From Dactylis glomerata (taxonomy: Eukaryota; Streptophyta; Magnoliopsida; Poales; Poaceae): a stretch of 64,000 nt of DNA. The stretch spans positions 124,001 to 188,000 of the forward strand of contig QXEO01000728.1 of the NCBI GenBank assembly GCA_007115705.1, given 5' to 3'. Position 1 is the stretch's first letter, and every line of letters starts with the position of its first letter. Under the pieces are notes generated by a model. The model made no database searches, was not told the origin of the DNA, and worked only from the letters and a program-made list of their open reading frames with translations. The translations under genes were made by a program, and so were the position numbers. Shown here piece after piece: positions 31,992-41,396 of the stretch.

Positions 31992-34900
31992 CTAGATTCC
32001 GTCAATACTCTCATTTCCCTTCTGGGCTTCTTTGATTTGGCTCATCAAGGTGGGTTGAAACTCAAGGTTGGCTAAGAATCCTTGACTGACTAGTTCCAAT
32101 CCAAATTTTTCAAACTCTTGGTGCAACATAGGTTGCTCCTCTTTGATCGCCATATTCAACGAGCACGGCTTCCTACTCAATGCATCTGCCACCACATTGG
32201 CCTTACCGGGGTGGTAGTGAATTTCCAAATCATAATCCTTGATCAACTCTATCCATCTTCTCTGCCTCATGTTCAACTCCTTCTGGGTGAAGATATACTT
32301 CAAACTCTTGTGATCAGTGTAGATCTCACAACGGTTGCCCATTAGATAGTGCCTCCAGGTCTTTAGAGCTAGAACTACGGCTGCTAATTCTAGATCGTGG
32401 GTTGGATAATTTTCTTCATGAGGTCGAAGCTGCCGAGAGAGGTAAGCTATGACCTTGCCTTCTTGCATCAAGACACAACCAAGTCCAAGCTTGGAAGCGT
32501 CGCAATAGACATCAAAGTTTTTGGTGATATCGGGCATGGTTAGGACGGGGGCGGTCACCAGTCGCTTCTTGAGCTCTTGAAAACTCTCTTCACACTTAGG
32601 GGTCCATTCAAACTTCTTATCTTTCTTCAATAGTTGGGTCATAGGCCGGGCAATGCTTGAAAATCCTTCAACAAACTTGCGGTAATATCCCGCTAATCCG
32701 AGAAAACCTCTAACTTCAGTTTGAGTGGTAGGAGCTTCCCATTCCATGACTGATTTGATCTTCTTGGGGTCTACGGATATTCCTCCCGCTGATAATACAT
32801 GGCCTAAGAATCCAACTTCCTTCAACCAGAACTCGCATTTACTGAACTTGGCATACAGCTGATGCTCTCTTAGGGTTTCTAAGATTAATCTCAAATGGGT
32901 TGCATGCTCATCTTCGGACTTGGAGTAGATGAGAATGTCATCAATGAAGACAACAACAAACTTATCCAGGAACTCCATAAAAACCATATTCATGAGGTTC
33001 ATGAAATAAGCAGGGGCATTGGTCAATCCAAATGACATTACGGTGTACTCATACAATCTGTATCGGGTAGTGAAGGCTGTTTTGGGGATATCCGTTGCAC
33101 GGATCTTCAATTGGTGGTATCCAGTTCTAAGATCTATCTTTGAGAAGACTCTGGCTCCAGTCAATTGGTCAAACAAATCTTCAATCTTCGGGAGAGGATA
33201 CTTGTTCTTGATGGTCACATCGTTTAGCTTGCGGTAATCAGTGCACAGTCGGCTAGAACCGTCACTCTTATCCACAAACAGAACGGGTGATCTCCAAGCA
33301 GAAGAACTTGGCTGAATCAATCCTTTACTCAAAAGGTCATCCAATTGCTTCTTCAACTCTACTAGTTCAGCTGGGTTCATACGATAGGGTCGTTGGGCTA
33401 TAGATCCAGTTCCGGGAATAAGCTCAATGGTAAACTCAATATCCCGATCCGGGGGCATTCCGGGCAGCTCATCGGGAAAAACATCCGGGTATTCACAGAC
33501 GATGGGAACTTCCGTTATGGTTGGCCCTGAGATACTCTTATGACATCGAGTGGTTTGGGGTGGTTTTACAGACACATGCTTGACTATGATTCCAGTGCTA
33601 CTCTTCATGGTGATGATCTTCTTGGCACAATCTATCACTCCTTGATGGAGAGACATCCAATTCATACCAAGAACTACTTCCAAACCTTTGGTTCCCAACA
33701 CTATCAAATTGGCTAAGAAAGCTATTCCATGAATTTCTATGGGCACTGCCAAGCAGGTACAACTGGCTTTGGTTACTGACCCGGGAATTTGCACAGACAT
33801 GACATCTTTCAAGGGTGTGGGTTGAAGTCCACTTTTATCAACGAATAATTGGGTAACAAATGAGTGTGATGCTCCGGAATCAAACAGAACTCGTGCAAGA
33901 ACTGAGTTAACAGGGAACATACCAAGCACAACGTCGGTTGCTTCCTGAGCTTCCTCAACATTCATGTGGTTCAGACGGCCTTGAGAATGAGGCTGGTTCC
34001 TTGGTGGATAATTCTTGCCATTCCCCACACGGCGCTGTTGCTGAGCAGGGGCAGTGGTCTTGGATGCATCATTCAGCTTCTTGGGGCACTCATTGGAGTA
34101 GTGCCCTTTGAGTCCGCACTCATAACAGGTAACTCCAGACTTGTCACCAGGCTTGGGTAACACAGGGGCGCCATTTGGCCTTGGAGTATTGGGGTTGAAG
34201 TTGTTGCCACTAGGTCTTGGAGGTGCATGATTGAAGTGGTTGCCGGGCGGACGGTTGGGATGGTTGGGACGTGGAGCAGGTGCAGACGGCCTCATAGGTC
34301 TAGGGGCGAAACCCATAGGTGCATTTCCCCTTGGCTTCTGCGAGTTGCTCGAGTTGCCCTGATACATCATACGGCGCTTGCGGTTCTCGGTAGCTTGCTT
34401 GAGTTTGCCTTCCATCTGAATGGCAGAGTCAACCAATGACTCCAGGTCGGCAAAGTGGATGCTGACCAGGACACATTGCATCTCATCATGAAGTCCATCC
34501 AGAAACCTTTCTTGCTTCTTCTCAGTGGTGTTGGTGTCATCAGGGGCATACCTCGACAAGGTAAGGAACTTGTCACGGTAATCCACCACAGATAGGGAAC
34601 CTTGCTTCAGATTTCTGAACTCATCTCTCATCCTTTTAACCAATCCCAAAGGGACATGGGCTTTGCTAAACTTGCTCTTGAACTCCTCCCAAGGCATCAC
34701 ATACCCTGGGGCTTGCATTGCACGGGTGCTATCCCACCAAGCTCTCGCTGCTCCAGCAAGATAGTGGGTGGTGTATAAGACCTTCTCATTTTCACCAACT
34801 TCGGCGACTGCCAAATTGTTTTCCATCGTGCGAAGCCAGTCATCGGCATCTAAAGGTTCTTCAGATTTAGTGAATATAGGTGGGTTGGTGTTCTGGAAAC

Positions 34901-35102
34901 TCCTTAACTTGGATCGGTGGTCTCCATTGCCATGGTTTTCTCCTTCACCATTGCCATTGTTGTGGTTCATTGCCATCTGGGTTATCTGCTGAAGAGTGGC
35001 CAAGTTAGCTTGGCGCTCAGCTCGGGCTGCTTCCCGGTCTTCCATGATCAACCTTAGCAGTTCGGCCATTTCCGGGTTCGGGGGTGGTGGTGCTCGCGGC
35101 AT
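31992..35102 (-). CDS. Chromovirus gag-protease-RT-RNase H polyprotein, ending at a premature stop
   Basis: 1,036 residues from the ATG at 35102. Order: gag capsid region (about 60-230, with YLAGAARAWWD), CCHC knuckle CYECGLKGHYSNEC (about 326-339), aspartic protease VLFDSGASHSFV (about 405), RT with KIDLRTGYHQLKI and FIDDILIYS (about 655-725), then RNase H with FDVYCDAS and YTDHKSLKY (about 863-935). It ends with TAG at 31992-31994, and the frame continues unbroken into integrase. One base change would reopen it. The codon before mutation is unknown; a Lys or Gln codon would fit. gag and pol share one frame, as in related elements. Confidence 0.88.
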   Translation of the reverse strand: MPRAPPPPNPEMAELLRLIMEDREAARAERQANLATLQQITQMAMNHNNGNGEGENHGNGDHRSKLRSFQNTNPPIFTKSEEPLDADDWLRTMENNLAVAEVGENEKVLYTTHYLAGAARAWWDSTRAMQAPGYVMPWEEFKSKFSKAHVPLGLVKRMRDEFRNLKQGSLSVVDYRDKFLTLSRYAPDDTNTTEKKQERFLDGLHDEMQCVLVSIHFADLESLVDSAIQMEGKLKQATENRKRRMMYQGNSSNSQKPRGNAPMGFAPRPMRPSAPAPRPNHPNRPPGNHFNHAPPRPSGNNFNPNTPRPNGAPVLPKPGDKSGVTCYECGLKGHYSNECPKKLNDASKTTAPAQQQRRVGNGKNYPPRNQPHSQGRLNHMNVEEAQEATDVVLGMFPVNSVLARVLFDSGASHSFVTQLFVDKSGLQPTPLKDVMSVQIPGSVTKASCTCLAVPIEIHGIAFLANLIVLGTKGLEVVLGMNWMSLHQGVIDCAKKIITMKSSTGIIVKHVSVKPPQTTRCHKSISGPTITEVPIVCEYPDVFPDELPGMPPDRDIEFTIELIPGTGSIAQRPYRMNPAELVELKKQLDDLLSKGLIQPSSSAWRSPVLFVDKSDGSSRLCTDYRKLNDVTIKNKYPLPKIEDLFDQLTGARVFSKIDLRTGYHQLKIRATDIPKTAFTTRYRLYEYTVMSFGLTNAPAYFMNLMNMVFMEFLDKFVVVFIDDILIYSKSEDEHATHLRLILETLREHQLYAKFSKCEFWLKEVGFLGHVLSAGGISVDPKKIKSVMEWEAPTTQTEVRGFLGLAGYYRKFVEGFSSIARPMTQLLKKDKKFEWTPKCEESFQELKKRLVTAPVLTMPDITKNFDVYCDASKLGLGCVLMQEGKVIAYLSRQLRPHEENYPTHDLELAAVVLALKTWRHYLMGNRCEIYTDHKSLKYIFTQKELNMRQRRWIELIKDYDLEIHYHPGKANVVADALSRKPCSLNMAIKEEQPMLHQEFEKFGLELVSQGFLANLEFQPTLMSQIKEAQKGNESIDGI

Positions 35103-35377
35103 CTGAAGATAAGGTGTGTAAGACAAGAGGGAAAAGCTAATTTGCTAAGATTTAAAGGTAACATGGATGATGCAATTTTGTCTTACTAAGGCCTTAAGGG
35201 CCAAATTCATATTTCATTCAACACTCATCAAACATATCATACATACGAGTTCACACATTACAAATGGTTTACATCAAACCATTGCGACTCGTCTACTAGA
35301 GAGGGGGATACAACTCACACCTACACGAAGTGAACATAAAGTGGAACTCATAGCTAGATAACACGTGGATCTCGGAT

Positions 35378-36160
35378 CTAAACAGCGGGCTCCTCGGGGT
35401 CTTCCTCCTCGTCACTCACAATGAATCCATTGTGCCCACCATCTTCCGGATCATCAAGGTCCTCCATGAAGTCATCCTCATCACTAATGAGGGCATTATC
35501 CTCCTTGCGGAGATCAATGCCTTCCTCCTCACCAAGGTGATCCTCAAGACTCTCAATGTACTCAGTCAGCTCAGCCACATTGGCCTTCAACTCCTCAATG
35601 TCCTGATCCTTCTCATCGCGCTGGCGGCGAAGGCTCTTGCGCTCCTTCGCAAGAATCCTGATAGTGCTCCTCGCCTCCACCAGTGCGAAGTGCTCAAGGT
35701 TGGCCTTGGTACGGGCACGATCGGCCTCCTGCTGAGTGGAGTACAGCAAGAAGTCCATGTGATCGATGTAGGTACTCGGCTCATTCTGCCCGGGCATGTT
35801 TGCGGGACGTCCATCCGCATCACGCCTAGCAAAGTTCCTAAAGTGCTCTCCCTGAACCTCCTCAACATGCAGTCCGCACAAGCGGGCGTGCATCTCCTGC
35901 ATCGCTCGGACCAAACCATCGGCCCAAGTGTTCTCCACAAGCTCAAACTTGACCCTTGGAGAACTCAAGTTTCCCTTCTTGCCACGGCAACTAGCTCGGA
36001 TGAGCCACCGTAACTCTCCATCGGGGTGCTCATTGAGCACGGCTCCCTTGAACTCCGGATACAAACGATCCAGGAACAAGGTCAAGGTGGTGAGGTCGCG
36101 CTCGAAACAAAGGCTACCACCGTGGCCCAACTGGTAGTGCTCAACGAATACCGGGGCCAT
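35378..36160 (-). CDS. ORF0 of the chromovirus, unknown function, coiled coil
   Basis: 260 residues, in sense orientation between the 5' LTR and gag. The N-terminal part (1-130) looks globular (QLGHGGSLCFERDLTTLTLF, LRWLIRASCRGKK). Residues about 145-210 form a heptad-like charged coiled coil (READ-like repeats around ILAKERKSLRRQRDEKDQDI), and the tail (about 205-260) is strongly acidic. The start is the first ATG after the primer site. Rice RIRE3-type elements are known to carry such an extra ORF before gag; its role is not established. The frame is intact although the insertion is about 0.3 Myr old. It has no similarity I recognise to gag or to envelope proteins. Confidence 0.8.
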   Translation of the reverse strand: MAPVFVEHYQLGHGGSLCFERDLTTLTLFLDRLYPEFKGAVLNEHPDGELRWLIRASCRGKKGNLSSPRVKFELVENTWADGLVRAMQEMHARLCGLHVEEVQGEHFRNFARRDADGRPANMPGQNEPSTYIDHMDFLLYSTQQEADRARTKANLEHFALVEARSTIRILAKERKSLRRQRDEKDQDIEELKANVAELTEYIESLEDHLGEEEGIDLRKEDNALISDEDDFMEDLDDPEDGGHNGFIVSDEEEDPEEPAV

Positions 36161-36361
36161 CTACAAAATTTTAGATTAGCTTAGGTTAGTGATCAACTCA
36201 AGTGTGCAAATTTTTTAAGTAGGCAAAAATTGAAGTATGTCTAAAATTGTGCAAATAGAGAGGAAAGACTAAGCAATTTTTGCAACCATTACTTATATCT
36301 TTGCTTTTATCAAGTTTTCATTGAACGCCCATTCTAACTAAGGTCTCCTATGGTCAGCCTA

Positions 36362-36374
36362 GGCTCTGATACCA
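36362..36374 (-). other. Primer-binding site of the chromovirus
   Basis: The minus strand reads TGGTATCAGAGCC, a perfect match to the initiator-Met tRNA site, three bases inside the 5' LTR. Confidence 0.9.
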
Positions 36375-36377
36375 ACT

Positions 36378-39300
36378 TGTGACAACCTCAAATTTGATAC
36401 AAATTCGAAGTGCCCGTTATGTATTCCACCGCAATCCCAGAACCATTGTTGCGATATACATAACGTAGTTGGTAACCAGTTCCATAGACATTACAATACG
36501 ATGATTCAAATACAATGGTCATAGAGACCAAGTTTATATTACAACACAACATAGCAGCGGAAATAACGTCTTCGGGTCCATGCCTTCACCCTACAGGCAA
36601 TGGCGACTCATGGAGACGAGCTTAGTTCTGGTACTCTTCCACATACCCTTCCTCCTGGTATTCTTCCCCATAGTCTGGCCAAGTTGATAGCCAGGGACAC
36701 AGCCGTGAGTACATTGGATGCACTCGCAAACCATCTTATAAATGAAAAGATGAAGTAGATATGCAAGGTTGATATGGTGGACTAAGCACTAAGTTTATTT
36801 GCAAAAGCTAGTTTTATTTCCCAAGAATGTTCATTGGTAGAAAAGGAGTTTAGTTCTCTAGGTTCAATCTAAAGAGGACTTCAAGTATGTCAACATCATT
36901 GTCAAGTCAAGTCATTCACCAAGTTCACCATTGTCACTTTTAGTCCTGACAAAAGTCAAGTACAGCTTGCCAACCGTCCATGACCGCGGACGCGGCTATT
37001 CGAATAGTTTGAAAACCTCTGCAGAGGGGTACACTTTACCCACAAGATTCGATACATCTGCCGGGAGCAATCCACGGATCGTCATACACAAGTATGCGGG
37101 GTTCATATAATCAAACAAACTCTTTCACTTGCCCACCCTAGTATAGGATCCTTTCCTAGAGCCCAGAATACGGAATCCCCGCTCCGGTGCCTCTAGTTCT
37201 GCCCATCCCGGATGCCGGGTTAGTGGAATCCACTTGGTTCAAAAGTAGCCGCGCACGGTGTCCTTCCATAACTATTTGATACAAGGCCTCCCATACTAAG
37301 ATAAACAAGTTACGGATTAAGCCCCTTCCCATACAGGGGTAATGTGGTTGTACGGTATAATTGGCTCCCATGGTACATCACTCGTTGTCATTGAGAAATA
37401 CATTTCATAGTTCTTAGTCAAGATTGATTTCCTTTCATAAAGCCATGGTGTAGGAGCAATCTCCAATTCAGGGTTCAAGTTCAGGTCACCACTTGTCCGA
37501 TAGGGTTCCCCGTATAGATGGCCTCAATATTATTATCGACTAAGCAGCTACATTGAGTGATGAAACTACTAGGTATGGTTGGATAAACTCAACTTGATGC
37601 TCTTGCTAAGCAAGATATCAATTTACTTCTATCATTCTACTCTAGCAATTCAATCATGCAATTTACTTAAAACAAGTAGAATGCAATATTAAAACTAGGC
37701 ATTGGGAGTATGAATCAAAAGATGGCTTGCCTTGGTTGGCAAAGTGTCCGGGGTACTCTTCTTCTTCTTGATAATAATCCCCTCCAATATCCTCCTCGGC
37801 AACACTAGCGTCTAATAACGAATAAACACAAAGCACACAATCACTACACAATGCTAGCAACACACCAAGCACCCATCTTTGTTTGCTAACAATAGCGTTT
37901 ATGTTGCATTTTATGGTGTTGGATGGTAAGTTTTTCTTCTAAGTTTTCTTCAAGTGTGCAAGTTAGATTCTCTACTAAGTGTCATAAGTTGTTCACTTTC
38001 TAAGCATTGGTATTGGTTTTAGAGGTATTAAGACTAGTTCAAGTGGGATGGATCCACTAAGTGATTTGGTAAAGAGGGCAACTTAACTCTAAGTGTGCAA
38101 TAGTGATCTATCATTTTATGCTACAAGATAGGATTGGGGTTAAGGTCTAATTGCTCACCTAATAGGGTTTGGGGTTGATTAGGGTTGACTAACAGTAAGA
38201 GGGGTCATTGGTGAGGTCACACTTTAATTTTCATGATTTTTGATGGCTTACTTAATTTTCTAGAAATATTCTATGGTTAATAAAGCTATGGTCACACTAT
38301 TCATATCTCATTAAATTCCTAACTTATTTTGAATTCTAACCAGTTCTACTGTGTAGAGTATTTTACCAGCTTTCCAACGCGTATTTATTTGCTGGAAACG
38401 GATTTGTAAATCTCTTGGAATTTAAATTTGAAAATCACCTCTGAAACAGTTTTGAACTAATTCGAAAAGGCAGGAAAATAATAAAAATGAATCGGACCGA
38501 ATCTAAACTATCTGGGCCCAATTCAGACAAAACCCGAACGGGCCAGCCCATACCGCTTCGTTGTGGCGGGAAAAGAATAAAAACAGGAGCTGACAGGTGG
38601 GGTCGCGGTGTCAGCTCACTTAACTATCCCGAATTGGTACGCTCCCGTTGGATCAAGATCCAACGGCGCCCAGTCGTCGTCTCCGCAGAACAGGCCAGAG
38701 GCTCACCGGCGTTGCAGTGAAGAGTGTTCGACGGCGAGGGAGGGTCGTAGAGGATGCAGAGCTTGGCGGGGATGACGCAGATCGGCCGCGGTTGCTCAAC
38801 TCCTCCACCTTGCACCAGCAGCAGCTCCAGGGGTGGCCGGAATCTTCCCGAATGCGGCGGCGCTCCCGTGCAGAGATCGGATGCTTCCGATGGAGAGAGG
38901 AAGGGAGAAGAGCTGGGGTTGGTTGCGGTGGGGGTGTGAGTCTTCTGGGAGCGTCGACGGGGGTTTTTATAGCCTCGGGAGGCCGGAAGCAAGGCGACCA
39001 GAGGGTGGCCAGTACGGGGGTCCTGGCGGCGTTTGGAGCTCGCTCCGGTCACGGCAGCCTCGGGGGTGTGCTGGGAGGGTGTCGGCATGGCTGCGGGAGG
39101 CTGTGTGCCTGCTCTGGCGAGGGCAGGGCGGTCGGCATCGAGCAGAGAAGAAGATGACTGGGAGGGGGCCCTGGGCGCAAACCTCGTCTTCCCTCCGCTT
39201 CTCCTGGCTTGGGTCGGGGCTAGGGGCACTGGAGTCGACCGTGGAGATGCCAAGGAGCATGGCTACAGGCGTGGAGCGAACCAGAACAGTGCAGCCACAG

Positions 39301-39929
39301 TAAAAATCGATTTGGTTTGATTTCTCTCTGCCAGTGTTCGACGAAATGCCCGCAAGAACTTGAAATTTGAATTTTTGAAAATTTCCAGTTTGGGTGATCA
39401 ACATATCGGCCCAGGTTTCCAAATATATTTTTATTACCAAGAATGGTTCAGTTTTGCAGAAATTTATATTTCAAAATTGGATATGGTCCCTGTTTCAGAT
39501 TCAAACTTTGGCAGATGATTGAGTCAAGCTCTGGGTTGAATTTTGAGTAGATTCTTGTTGGTTGAGTTAGTTTGTAACTTGGTTAAGCTCAACTAACAGG
39601 CCAAACATGAAGGTGGTTTACAGATTTCTTAATCTAAGGGCTCAAAGTGGTGTAGTCAAACAGATTTCCTAGATCATCTCAATCTTCTCCTTTTCTTTCT
39701 TATTTTTATTTCTGGTTTCTTTGCTTCTTATAATCTTTCTCCTTTGCTTCTGTTGGTTAACTTAGAATTACTAGCCAATACACAATCAAAAATAACACAC
39801 ATGAAATCATAGAATACATAGAATAGAAAATACATGTATGCATGAAATAATGGATAAAAAGTTTTATCTTGGTCCAAAATTTGGCACTTTATTTAATAAG
39901 GAGTGGATTACAAATTCTGAGTTGTTACA
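36378..39929 (-). repeat. 5' LTR of the chromovirus
   Basis: 3,552 bp, differing from the 3' LTR by about 26 substitutions and a 1-bp indel near 36749. Its TATAAAAA (38964-38971) is the likely promoter of the element. Confidence 0.93.
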
Positions 39930-41190
39930 GGGTTCCAGAGGATGGCGCGAATCGCTTCGCCGCAGCCTGTCGCGCAGCGGAAAGGCGCGCCAGGACGGAG
40001 GTTCAAGGGGCAACCAGGATCGTCAACGTGATCGCTCGGGGAACCGCGATGGTGGGCGACGCCGCGCGGCTGGCGACGCGCCTGTGCTGGATATGATGCC
40101 CGTGCTGGTGCAGGGGCCTGTGCAGGGTGCTGGGCCATCGCTGGAGATCATGCCCTGGCTGGGACAGGGGCCAAGGCAGGGCGCGGCGCTCGTGGCGGAC
40201 GTGCTCGCCGCTCCTGGTGCGGGCAATGAGGATGCCCCCATCCTGGAGGATGCTAGCGACGTCGACGAGCCGGTGGCGCCCGTGCTCGCCGCAGCGGGTG
40301 CCGACAATGAACATGCTCCCATCCTGGATGTTGCAAGCGATGTCGACGAGCCTGTGGCGTCGGGGCCCCGGGGCAGGTTGCTGGAGCGTGACTCCTCGCC
40401 GCACTCGAGCCGGCGGCGCTCTAGGGCGGCGCGTACGCCTCCCTCCACTCCTGACCCGGCCTGCTCGCCCACGGCGGTGTGCCCATCCTCGCCGTCGTCC
40501 AAAGGAAGCTGCCCACCTCTGCTCCTGCTCGCCAGGGACGGGGACTCGCCTGCGCGCATTCAGCTCTCGCCCTACTCCGCGGCCTCGATAAGCGAAGGAG
40601 CACGCCGGGCTGTCAACTTCCTGGCGCCTTCGAGCTCGTCTGCGTCTCGTCCACCTGGCTTCGAGGCTTCCCCTGAGCCTGTCTCAACGCCGCTGCTCGG
40701 GGGCAACGGCGCCGGCATCCTGGAGCAATCTCCGGCCGCTGATGCTGAATCACACCTGCTCCAGCCGCTGTTCCGCGTCGCCATGCAGCCTCTCAGGTCG
40801 ACGCCGCCGCACCGGGTTGCCAACCGAAGGAAGACTCTGGCAGGGGTCAAGGTGGTGGCCAGAACCACATACTCGCTCCAGCGATCAAGTGGCCACCCCA
40901 GGGGCGGTCGCAAGGCTCTCCCGATCGCAAGAGCTGCTGAAGCTTTTGTCTGTCGTGGCCTGGGCATTGTGCAGGATGGCGAGGAAGTCACGGAGCTCGC
41001 TTTGCAGGAGCTCGCGCGTCGGTTCGAGGGAGAGGTCCCAGATCACGTGCTGGCAACGTTCCGGGAGCTGTTCAGGGTGAGCTCCCAGGAAGAGGAAGAA
41101 GTGGACGAGGCCCTCCTCCAGCATGGTGGTGCTGCTGGCCTCGAGTTGGCGAATGATGGCGTCGATGATGTTGCTCATGCATCTGTCTGA

Positions 41191-41396
41191 TCAGCTGCGT
41201 TGTGCTGTGCTGCGTGAGTCCCAGTTGTTTCCAATGTTAGCAAGACCTCTTTGGTTTAGTGGGGCTATCTGCTGGTGGTTGTGTCCCAGCGTGTGTCAGA
41301 CTGCTTCTAGTGTGTACTGCGTGTTTCATTTGCTTATCCTTATATGTGATGCTGTGAGCTTGTTTGTCTCTGATTGTCGGGCTGCCTGTGTGTTCA
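41191..41396 (+). other. Spacer between LINE ORF1 and ORF2
   Basis: 206 bp without a gene. ORF2 would need reinitiation or internal entry, as in other plant LINEs. Confidence 0.6.

Larger units (their letters stand above)
27009..39929 (-). mobile_element. Chromovirus-type Gypsy LTR retrotransposon (RIRE3/RetroSat2/Tekay-like), complete
   Basis: 12,921 bp with LTRs of 3,551 and 3,552 bp and a perfect target duplication GGGTT (27004-27008 and 39930-39934). Minus orientation is shown by the primer site TGGTATCAGAGCC (36362-36374) and a polypurine tract at the other LTR. The order is LTR, ORF0, gag, protease, RT, RNase H, integrase, chromodomain, LTR. Very long LTRs plus an extra ORF before gag fit the Tekay/RetroSat2 group. 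I count about 26 LTR substitutions by eye, suggesting about 0.3 Myr. Confidence 0.93.
25334..41190 (+). pseudogene. LINE ORF1 (RNA-binding, DUF4283 plus CCHC), interrupted by a 12.9-kb insertion
   Basis: The first part is 25334-27008 and the second 39935-41190; both are open and in the same frame across the insertion site, about 977 codons in all. An N-terminal Pro/Ala-rich stretch is followed by zinc-knuckle-like C/H residues (CFRCLYKGRWCHRASEC and CRRCFRSGHRAFHC, about 25889-25999). A DUF4283-like domain follows (about 26200-26720, with ESFAVIHATAEMNNEAARM and LVGWVTLPG). After the insertion comes a low-complexity Ala/Pro/Asp tail. ORF1 proteins coat LINE RNA. The ATG at 25322 lies in the target duplication and is not the element's own start. 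The insertion alone seems to have inactivated it. Confidence 0.8.
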
